Assembly: GCA_036676475.1 (NCBI GenBank)
Contig: JAKFCU010000004.1
Span: 28,598-92,597, forward strand
Origin: LC029 sp036676475
GTDB taxonomy: Bacteria > Bacillota > Bacilli > Aneurinibacillales > RAOX-1
Length of the DNA stretch: 64,000 bases
Direction of reading: 5' to 3'
Positions 56,893-64,000 of the stretch are shown here, piece by piece. How positions within the stretch are numbered: position 1 is the stretch's first letter; each line of letters opens with the position of its first letter. The notes beneath the pieces are model-generated. The model did not search any database. It was not told the origin of the DNA and worked only from the letters and a program-made list of their open reading frames with translations. Made by a program: the position numbers and the translations under genes.

Positions 56893-57861
56893 CTAGCCCA
56901 TAATCGCTGCCATAATTGCTTTTTGTACATGGAGACGGTTTTCTGCTTCGTCAAAAATGACAGAATGCTTGCCATCAATGATGTCTGCCGATACTTCCTC
57001 GCCCCGGTGAGCAGGCAGACAGTGCATGAAGAGATAATCATCATCGGCATATTGAGCTAACTGGCTGTTCACTTGGTAAGGGGCAAAAATTTTCGCCCGC
57101 TTTTCCTGTTCCGCCTCTTGACCCATGCTCGCCCATACATCGGTATAGATAATATCCGCATCCATCACTGCTTCCATCGGATTGTCGGTTATCGTTACCT
57201 TACTGCCGCTGATTTCTCCAAACCCTTTGGCTAAATCCACCACTTCTTCCTCCGGCATGTATCCTTCAGGAGAAGCAATAGACACATGCATGCCCAACTT
57301 AGCGCTTCCGATCATCATAGAATTTGCCATATTGTTGCCATCGCCAACATACGCCAACTTTAACCCTTTTAAAGATCCTTTTTTCTCTATAATCGTTTGA
57401 AAATCAGCTAAAATTTGGCAGGGATGAAATGTATCTGTCAACCCGTTAATGACCGGGATAGAAGCATATTTCGCCAGCTCTTCTACTTTTTCATGTTCAA
57501 AGGTCCGGATCATGATCCCATCTAAGTATCTGGAAATCACTTGTGCCGTATCGGAAATCGGTTCTCCTCGCCCAATCTGCAAGTCCCGATTGCTGAAGAA
57601 CATCCCTTGTCCGCCCAGCTGGTAGATTCCCACCTCAAAGGAGATGCGGGTTCTAGTTGATGCTTTTTCAAAAATCATCCCGAGGGTTTTCCCTTTCAAA
57701 GGCTGATAAGGGATTCCTTCCTTTTGCATCATTTTCAGCTCAGCTGCCAAGTCCAATAGATAAGTTAGCTCTTCTGCTGAAAAATCAGCCAGGCATAAGA
57801 AGTCTTTTCCCTTCAAATTCACTTTTTGCGTTAATTCCATTGCTTTCCCTTCCATGCTCAT
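56893..57861 (-). CDS. argF: Ornithine carbamoyltransferase
   Basis: A 322-residue transferase forming citrulline. Carbamoyl-phosphate site EKASTRTRISFE near 60, NGLTDTFHPCQILADF near 135, and the ornithine site MHCLPAHRGEEV near 270. ATG 57861 overlaps the carB stop by 4 bp (ATGA), giving a start MSMEGKAMELTQ; ATG 57840 (MELTQ) with GGAAGGG upstream is an alternative. The frame runs further upstream inside carB but that is rejected. Last gene of the arginine operon. Confidence 0.95.
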   Translation of the reverse strand: MSMEGKAMELTQKVNLKGKDFLCLADFSAEELTYLLDLAAELKMMQKEGIPYQPLKGKTLGMIFEKASTRTRISFEVGIYQLGGQGMFFSNRDLQIGRGEPISDTAQVISRYLDGIMIRTFEHEKVEELAKYASIPVINGLTDTFHPCQILADFQTIIEKKGSLKGLKLAYVGDGNNMANSMMIGSAKLGMHVSIASPEGYMPEEEVVDLAKGFGEISGSKVTITDNPMEAVMDADIIYTDVWASMGQEAEQEKRAKIFAPYQVNSQLAQYADDDYLFMHCLPAHRGEEVSADIIDGKHSVIFDEAENRLHVQKAIMAAIMG

Positions 57862-60800
57862 ATCGTCACTCTCTCCCTTTTTAAGTAAACTCCAAGATCG
57901 AGCGGCTCTGCTGCCGTCCCCGCTTTCACCTGCAAGTAAGATGAGAAAGTGTCCAATGAAGTGAAGCAAGGGATATTCAGTTGAACCGCCAATTGCCTCA
58001 ATTCAAAGCCTAATCGACCGCGTTTATTCCCCACTGTAGGAGTATTCACAAAAACTTTAATATCACCTTGATGACAAAGCTCTTTCACTTCCTGTACATC
58101 CGTTACTTCTGCGATCACCGTTATTCCCTGTTCCTTTAAGTAGGCGGCGGTTCCCGGTGTGGCCACGACATTTACTCCCTGAAGAGAAGGAAGGAAAGCA
58201 GCAAACTCTTCTTTCATGCTGTCTGACAAGGAAAGGAATAACTGATCCCCTTCTGCAAGCGGCGGACAAACGCCTTCCTTCCAGTGCAAGGATTTACCGA
58301 AGGCTTCTTCTAAACGATCGGATAACCCAATGACTTCTCCTGTAGATTTCATTTCCGGTCCAAGAGCAGGGTCTACTCCACCTAATTTAATGGTCGAGAA
58401 TACGGGTCCTTTGACCGCATAGAAGGCAATCTCACCCAGCAGACCGCTCTGCTCCAGCTTCACGCCCAATTGAGCTTTAACCGCTAACTCCACCATTGGC
58501 ACTCCCGTAATCTTGCTGACAATCGGAACGGTACGAGAAGCACGCGGATTGACCTCCAACACGTAAATAGCGTCTCCGGCAATGACCAGCTGAATATTGA
58601 TCAAACCTTTCGCTTGCAATTCCTTGGCTATTTTTTCTGCATAAACGGTAATCGTAGCCTTCTGATCTGCCGTAAGGGAAGGAGCCGGGAAAATCGCCAT
58701 GCTGTCTCCCGAATGGATGCCAGCCCGTTCCACGTGTTCAAAAATCCCTGGAATCAAAGCCTGTTCCCCATCGCAAATGGCATCCACTTCCACTTCCATC
58801 CCGGAAACATATTTATCAACCAAAAGAGGAAAACTAAATGTAGTCTCGTTCAGGTAGCTTTCTAGCTCTTCCTGATTATTCAGGACCACCATCCCCGCTC
58901 CGCCGATGACATAGGAGGGACGAACCAGGACGGGATAACCGAGCTGTTTAGCCGCTCCTACGGCTTCCTCTTTGGCCTGAACGGAAATCCCTGGAATGTG
59001 AGGAATATCCAATTTTTTGAGCAGCTTGTAAAAGAGATCCCGATCTTCCACCAAATCAATCGATTTCACCGAGGTGCCGTAAATCTGGACACCCATTTTC
59101 TCAAGCGGGCCTGCTAAATTAACAGCGGTCTGTCCTCCAAATTGGACCATCACGCCATCTACCTTTTCCTTCTCAATTACATTGAGAACATCCTCCAAGG
59201 CCAACGGCTCAAAGTAGAGCTGATCCGCTGTATTAAAATCGGTGCTCACCGTCTCCGGGTTATTATTGATAACAACCGCCTGCACCCCTTGCTTTTTCAA
59301 CGCCTTGGCGGCATGAACGGAACAATAATCAAATTCGATTCCCTGACCAATACGGATCGGACCAGAACCCAGAACCAATACTTTTTTATCGGAGTCGGTT
59401 ACTACTACCTCATCTCGTCCTTGCCAAGTAGAATAGTAGTAAGGGGTAGAAGCGACGAATTCAGCAGCACAGGTATCGACCTGCTTATAGCTAGGTGCCC
59501 AGCCCCACTCTTTCCATCGGTTACGGACATCTGATAAAGAAATTTGAAAAATTTTACTCAAGGTTTCGTCGGCAAATCCCTTCAGCTTGGCTTCCTTGAG
59601 GAGTTCTTCAGGTACCGAAGCCCATGAATAAATGAAAAGCTCATTTTCTAGACGAACAATATTTTCAACAACCCGTAAGAAGAACGGATCGATTTGCGTA
59701 ATGGAGTGAATATCTTCTTGCTTCATTCCCCTTCGAAAAGCTTCTGCGACAAGGAACAAGCGGATGTCTGTTGCTTTTTCTAATCCATCTATCAGTTCTT
59801 CATCCGAAAGTTTGAGTTTGATCTGCAAATGATGAACCCCAATTTCCAAGGAGCGAATTCCTTTTAAGAGGGAAGCTTCCATATTCCGATCGATGGACAT
59901 CACTTCCCCGGTGGCCTTCATTTGTGTTCCCAAAAGGCGATCGGCTTGCGGAAATTTATCAAACGGCCAACGTGGAATTTTCGTGACCACGTAATCGATG
60001 GTCGGTTCAAAGCTGGCATAGGTGTAACCGGTAATCGGGTTCAGTACCTCATCAAGATGATAGCCAATGGCCAGTTTCGCAGAGATTCGTGCGATCGGAT
60101 AACCGGTGGCCTTAGAGGCTAAAGCGCTAGAACGGCTTACCCGTGGATTGACCTCAATAAGGTAGTATTGCTCACTGTTCGGATCGAGCGCCATCTGAAT
60201 ATTACAGCCTCCAACGACACCTAGCGCGCGGATGACTTTGGTGGAAACAGATCGAAGCATTTGGTATTGACGGTCCGTTAACGTTTGGGAAGGCGCAACG
60301 ACAATGCTATCCCCCGTATGCACTCCAACAGGATCGATATTTTCCATATTGCAGACGATGATACAGGTGTCATTGCTGTCCCTCATCACTTCATATTCAA
60401 TTTCCTTCCAGCCCTTCACGCTGCGCTCCACTAAAATCTGCTGAATCGGGCTAGCCGCTAATCCCTTCTTGGCTACTTGCTGCAGCTCTTGCGGATCACT
60501 GGCGATTCCCCCTCCGAAGCCGCCTAAGGTGTAGGCTGGGCGAACAATGACAGGGTAGCCAATCGCTTCCGCAAAAGAAGCGGCTTCGACGACGGTATTG
60601 ACTGTTCTACTCTCAGGAACCGGCTCTCCTATTTCTAGCATCATCTGCTTAAACTCTTCCCGATCTTCGCCTTTCTTGATCGTGGAAAGCGGTGTTCCTA
60701 ACAGCTCCACTTGATATTTTTGCAGAATGCCCGCATCAGCCAGCTCGACTGCTAAATTCAATCCGGTCTGCCCGCCAAGGGTGGGAAGAATGCCGTCTGG

Positions 60801-61046
60801 ACGTTCTTTAGCGATGATAGCTTCTAACGAGGCAATCGTCAGCGGTTCCATATATATTTTGTCAGCCACTTCCTCATCAGTCATAATCGTGGCTGGATTA
60901 TTGTTCACCAATATAACTTCGATTCCTTCTTCTTTCAAGGCTAAGCAGGCTTGTGCTCCCGCATAGTCAAACTCGGCGGCCTGACCGATGACAATCGGAC
61001 CGGAACCGATCACGAGAATTTTCCGGATGTGATTAAATTTAGGCAT
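57858..61046 (-). CDS. carB: Carbamoyl-phosphate synthase large chain, arginine-specific
   Basis: A 1062-residue synthase with two ATP-grasp halves: N-half KILVIGSGPIVIGQAAEFDY, VEVNPRVSRSSALASKATGY; C-half KVLVLGSGPIRIGQGIEFDY, LEVNPRASRTVPIVSKITGV; then a C-terminal MGS-like domain from about 930. Position in the arginine operon marks it as the arginine-controlled enzyme; a separate pyrimidine set is expected elsewhere. It overlaps carA by 8 bp. Confidence 0.96.
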   Translation of the reverse strand: MPKFNHIRKILVIGSGPIVIGQAAEFDYAGAQACLALKEEGIEVILVNNNPATIMTDEEVADKIYMEPLTIASLEAIIAKERPDGILPTLGGQTGLNLAVELADAGILQKYQVELLGTPLSTIKKGEDREEFKQMMLEIGEPVPESRTVNTVVEAASFAEAIGYPVIVRPAYTLGGFGGGIASDPQELQQVAKKGLAASPIQQILVERSVKGWKEIEYEVMRDSNDTCIIVCNMENIDPVGVHTGDSIVVAPSQTLTDRQYQMLRSVSTKVIRALGVVGGCNIQMALDPNSEQYYLIEVNPRVSRSSALASKATGYPIARISAKLAIGYHLDEVLNPITGYTYASFEPTIDYVVTKIPRWPFDKFPQADRLLGTQMKATGEVMSIDRNMEASLLKGIRSLEIGVHHLQIKLKLSDEELIDGLEKATDIRLFLVAEAFRRGMKQEDIHSITQIDPFFLRVVENIVRLENELFIYSWASVPEELLKEAKLKGFADETLSKIFQISLSDVRNRWKEWGWAPSYKQVDTCAAEFVASTPYYYSTWQGRDEVVVTDSDKKVLVLGSGPIRIGQGIEFDYCSVHAAKALKKQGVQAVVINNNPETVSTDFNTADQLYFEPLALEDVLNVIEKEKVDGVMVQFGGQTAVNLAGPLEKMGVQIYGTSVKSIDLVEDRDLFYKLLKKLDIPHIPGISVQAKEEAVGAAKQLGYPVLVRPSYVIGGAGMVVLNNQEELESYLNETTFSFPLLVDKYVSGMEVEVDAICDGEQALIPGIFEHVERAGIHSGDSMAIFPAPSLTADQKATITVYAEKIAKELQAKGLINIQLVIAGDAIYVLEVNPRASRTVPIVSKITGVPMVELAVKAQLGVKLEQSGLLGEIAFYAVKGPVFSTIKLGGVDPALGPEMKSTGEVIGLSDRLEEAFGKSLHWKEGVCPPLAEGDQLFLSLSDSMKEEFAAFLPSLQGVNVVATPGTAAYLKEQGITVIAEVTDVQEVKELCHQGDIKVFVNTPTVGNKRGRLGFELRQLAVQLNIPCFTSLDTFSSYLQVKAGTAAEPLDLGVYLKRERVTI

Positions 61047-62103
61047 ACGTTCTTTCTCCTATAGCTTGGCATTGCTGAATAAATTGCTCAAAAATGAAAT
61101 CCGTATCACTTGGTCCCGGATGAGCCTCGGGATGGAATTGAACGGTTGAGATCGGATACGTCCGATGGGTTAATCCCTCCACGGATTTATCATTGACATT
61201 GAAATAAGAAACCGTAAGCTGCTTTTTATTGATCGATGCTTCCTTCACCATGTAGCCATGATTTTGCGAAGTGATATAAACCTTTCCGGTCGGCACATGC
61301 TTGACGGGGTGATTGGCCCCACGATGTCCATATGGAAGACGAGCGGTGTCGCATCCATAAATGAGAGCCGTCACTTGATGCCCCAAGCAAATCCCTAAGG
61401 TCGGATAAGCTTCGATGATTTTCTTTAATTCTGCTGTATACGGAAGCATTTCTTTCGGATCCCCAGGTCCATTGGTAAGGAGGATGCCATCCGGTTTTAG
61501 AGCAAGTACTTGTTTATAGGTCACGTTGTAAGGAACAACCGTTACTTGACAACCTCTTTCCAGCAGGCAATCCAATATCGATTTTTTGTAGCCAAAATCA
61601 ATCATCACCACATGTGGACCACTTCCGGGATAGGTGACAGTTTCCTTGGTCGTCACCTTTTTCACTTGATCCGTGATGGGAGTCGTTTGTGGAAAGTCTT
61701 GGGCATTCTGCGTGATCTTACCGAATACTAAGCCTTTTTCCCGGATGATCTGGGTAATGGCCCGGGTATCCACTCCCGAAATGCCGCCCACCCCATATTT
61801 CTCCGCCATTTCCGCTAAACCGGCTTGGGATAGATAATGACTAGGCTGGATACAAAGCTCTCCCACCACCAACCCTTTACAGGCTGGTTGCAATGCTTCA
61901 TGATCAAGCTGGTTTACTCCATAGTTTCCGATCAAGGGATAGGTGAAGGTCACAATTTGGCCGGAATAGGAAGGATCGGTCAACACTTCTTGATAACCCG
62001 TCATGCCGGTATTGAAGACCAATTCTCCAACACACGCTTCCTTGTTTCCAAAAAGCGTTCCTTCAAAAATATCACCTGTACTTAAAACCAGATAGCCTTT
62101 CAT
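61039..62103 (-). CDS. carA: Carbamoyl-phosphate synthase small chain, arginine-specific
   Basis: A 354-residue glutaminase subunit. N-terminal domain (GYLVLSTGDIFEGTLFG) and class I amidotransferase domain with nucleophile Cys in LGICLGHQV near 245 and His/Glu in VQFHPEAHPGP near 325. It overlaps argD by 4 bp. Confidence 0.96.
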   Translation of the reverse strand: MKGYLVLSTGDIFEGTLFGNKEACVGELVFNTGMTGYQEVLTDPSYSGQIVTFTYPLIGNYGVNQLDHEALQPACKGLVVGELCIQPSHYLSQAGLAEMAEKYGVGGISGVDTRAITQIIREKGLVFGKITQNAQDFPQTTPITDQVKKVTTKETVTYPGSGPHVVMIDFGYKKSILDCLLERGCQVTVVPYNVTYKQVLALKPDGILLTNGPGDPKEMLPYTAELKKIIEAYPTLGICLGHQVTALIYGCDTARLPYGHRGANHPVKHVPTGKVYITSQNHGYMVKEASINKKQLTVSYFNVNDKSVEGLTHRTYPISTVQFHPEAHPGPSDTDFIFEQFIQQCQAIGERTYA

Positions 62104-63230
62104 ATTCCCACCGTTCCTTTATGCGCGGAGACGACCTGTTCGATTTTTTCAATGGCAAAGTCGATCTCTTCTTGAGTAATCGTAAAGGGAGGCAGCAGGC
62201 GTAGGACATTCGGGCCAGCTTGCAGCGCCAGAATCCCTTCTTTCCGCAAGGACTCTAGTAATGGTGCTACCTCAAAATCATATTCAATCCCGATAATCAG
62301 CCCTTTTCCGCGACAGCCTAGCTTTTCCTGGATATAAGCCCCCATCTTGACTACAGCATCGAGATGTTTTTCTACTTCTTCTAACGTAGCTAACCCTGCA
62401 GCCATCGCTAAAGGATTTCCTCCGAAGGTTGATCCATGCGTTCCAGGTCCAAAGGTGTCCGCCAAAAATTCCTTGGCCATCATCGCTCCCACAGGGAATC
62501 CGCTGCCTAACCCTTTGGCCATCGTGATAATATCCGGTTCAATATTGTAATGCTGATAAGCAAACCATTTTCCAGTTCGACCGATTCCAGTTTGAATCTC
62601 ATCGACAATCAGGAGAAGATCATGTTCCTTACATAATTGAACGACTTGGTTGACCCACTCCGGATCGGCGGGATGAACCCCACCCTCGCCTTGAATCAAT
62701 TCCAGCATGATAGCGCTGGTTTTATTGGAGATAACAGCTTTTAGAGCCTCGATGTCGTTGTAGGGAACCGATTGGAATCCATCCGGCAGAGGATCAAAAC
62801 CGACTTTCACTTTTTCCTGTCCGGTAGCGGTTAATGTAGCGATCGTCCGGCCATGGAACGATTGATAGAAGGTGATTACCTCATATTTTCCTTTGGCATT
62901 GCCATACTTACGAGCAAGCTTAATGGCCGCTTCATTCGCTTCCGCCCCACTGTTGCAAAAAAATACGCGATCTGCACAGCTGATGGACGTTAGCTTATCT
63001 GCCAGCTTCTCTTGCACCGGAATCTGAAACAGGTTGGAGCAGTGCCATAGGGTATCCAATTGCTCGACGATTTTTTCCTTCACTTTCGGTGGGCAGTTTC
63101 CCAATGAAGTCACCGCAATGCCGGAGATGAAATCCAAATACTTTTTCCCCTCTGCATCATAAAGGTAATTCCCTTCCCCTTTCACAATGGAAATGGGCCA
63201 TCTCCCGTAATTCGGAAATAGATGATTCAT
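62100..63230 (-). CDS. argD: Acetylornithine aminotransferase
   Basis: A 376-residue fold-type I PLP enzyme. Substrate site FFCNSGAEANEAAIKLARK, DEIQTGIGRTGKWFAYQH, and the PLP Lys in ITMAKGLGSGFPVGAM near 240. Converts N-acetylglutamate semialdehyde to acetylornithine. Three bp after argB. Confidence 0.97.
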   Translation of the reverse strand: MNHLFPNYGRWPISIVKGEGNYLYDAEGKKYLDFISGIAVTSLGNCPPKVKEKIVEQLDTLWHCSNLFQIPVQEKLADKLTSISCADRVFFCNSGAEANEAAIKLARKYGNAKGKYEVITFYQSFHGRTIATLTATGQEKVKVGFDPLPDGFQSVPYNDIEALKAVISNKTSAIMLELIQGEGGVHPADPEWVNQVVQLCKEHDLLLIVDEIQTGIGRTGKWFAYQHYNIEPDIITMAKGLGSGFPVGAMMAKEFLADTFGPGTHGSTFGGNPLAMAAGLATLEEVEKHLDAVVKMGAYIQEKLGCRGKGLIIGIEYDFEVAPLLESLRKEGILALQAGPNVLRLLPPFTITQEEIDFAIEKIEQVVSAHKGTVGI

Positions 63231-63233
63231 GGT

Positions 63234-63980
63234 TCACTCCACCTTTCCTATGATTTTCGTTCCTACCGGTTCTTGCTGTACCGCACGACTTAGGTTGGAA
63301 GAGTCAATAATGACTACCGAATCCGCTGCTTTCAAGGCATCCATGGCTGCTTTCACCTTGGGAATCATCCCTCCGGTAATCACACCATTTTTAATTAGTT
63401 GATTAACTTTCTCTACCGTGAGCTCCGAAAGGACCTTTCCGTCCTCCATGACACCTGGTACATCGGTCACCACGATAAGCTGGGATACTTCAAGTGCCGA
63501 AGCAATGGCTCCAGCTGCTGTATCTGCATTGATGTTATAGGATTGTCCTTGATCATCCATCCCTAGTGGAGCGATGACAGGTATGTAGCCCATTTGGCTG
63601 ATTGCTTTGATTATTTCTGGATTGATCGCCTCAATATGTCCGACGAATCCTAGTGGTCCAGGCATTTGGCTGGCTTGAATGACCTTTCCATCTAAACCGC
63701 TAAGTCCAAATCCAAACCCTTGCAGCTTTTTGACGATCTGCTTATTAGTTTGCCCAATCAAGACCATCTCGACAACCTGCAACGTCGCTTCGTCAGTTAC
63801 CCGCAATCCATCGATAAATTGGGATTCAATTTGCAACGACTGTAATGTATTTGAAATCGCCGGACCGCCACCATGAACGATCACCGGATCAAAACCGTCT
63901 TTCTTTAATTGGATCAACTCTTGATAAAAGGACGCTGGCAACTGATCCAGCGTGCTCCCCCCACATTTCAGTACAAACAT
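63234..63980 (-). CDS. argB: Acetylglutamate kinase
   Basis: A 248-residue amino-acid kinase: FVLKCGGSTLD, VHGGGPAISNTLQSL near 40, and GGMIPKVKAAMDAL near 205 with LIVVTDVPGVM. The long N-terminal helix of arginine-inhibited forms is absent, so this is the arginine-insensitive type typical of organisms with the acetyl cycle (ArgJ). ATG 63980; a TAA near 63995 may be the argJ end, just outside. Confidence 0.96.
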   Translation of the reverse strand: MFVLKCGGSTLDQLPASFYQELIQLKKDGFDPVIVHGGGPAISNTLQSLQIESQFIDGLRVTDEATLQVVEMVLIGQTNKQIVKKLQGFGFGLSGLDGKVIQASQMPGPLGFVGHIEAINPEIIKAISQMGYIPVIAPLGMDDQGQSYNINADTAAGAIASALEVSQLIVVTDVPGVMEDGKVLSELTVEKVNQLIKNGVITGGMIPKVKAAMDALKAADSVVIIDSSNLSRAVQQEPVGTKIIGKVE

Positions 63981-64000
63981 GGTTCCTCTCTCCCTTAAGA

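Noticed and set aside
63995..64000. 3' end of argJ
   Set aside because: A TAA is in a plausible place, but six bases are too few to identify a gene.

Overview
The window looks like core chromosome of a low-to-mid GC Bacillales species (Firmicutes). The gene order matches Bacillus-type genomes over long stretches: rnr-esterase-secG next to the glycolytic block; clpP beside crh-whiA-glmR-rapZ-trxB; hisZGDBHAF-IE beside ppaX-lgt-hprK-uvrA-uvrB-csbA-minJ; ctpB and an M23 hydrolase beside ftsX-ftsE; and argBD-carAB-argF. Spo0E, WhiA, a YmaF-family protein and Spo0A-type accessory genes point to a spore former. Nearly all genes lie on the minus strand; clpP, a VanW gene, an RsgA-type GTPase and a few very small ORFs are on the plus strand.

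Layout. 1-8.6 kb: rnr (5' part), two esterases, secG, then the glycolytic genes eno-gpmI-tpiA-pgk and gap. 8.9-10.5 kb: glutaredoxin-like protein and sigma-54. 10.6-11.3 kb: a broken zinc-ribbon ORF and a candidate small RNA under a perfect cre site. 11.3-18.2 kb: clpP (CtsR-controlled), crh, whiA, glmR, rapZ, trxB and a TPR protein. 18.5-20.1 kb: a His-rich YmaF protein, a small unknown protein and 1 kb of non-coding DNA with a dense cluster of perfect palindromes. 20.1-24.8 kb: an accessory redox group (di-haem cytochrome, DUF2935, FMN alpha-hydroxy-acid oxidase, small cytochrome c). 25-26.2 kb: RsgA-like GTPase. 26.8-33.2 kb: complete his operon. 33.4-49.5 kb: lipid, HPr-kinase, DNA-repair and division genes. 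49.7-53.2 kb: argH-argG, darA and a small membrane protein. 53.6-54.1 kb: tRNA-Met and RNase P RNA. 54.3-64 kb: a Lon-like protease and the arginine operon.

How it fits together. Carbon control recurs: Crh and HPr kinase make the CcpA co-repressor, GlmR links to gluconeogenic growth, a cre site sits on the promoter of a candidate small RNA, a cre-like site precedes the di-haem cytochrome gene, and gap has a CggR-like operator although no cggR lies at its usual place. Arginine genes are split into two clusters (argGH with two ARG boxes, and argBD-carAB-argF).

The most unusual content is intergenic. (1) Three arrays, each of four 23-bp palindromes, are spaced exactly 51, 61 and 51 bp although their sequences differ. 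(2) A ~51-bp two-hairpin repeat occurs in about 14 full copies, mostly next to terminators, with compensatory base changes. (3) A 210-bp cluster of perfect palindromes. (4) RNase P RNA runs directly into a tRNA with no terminator between them.
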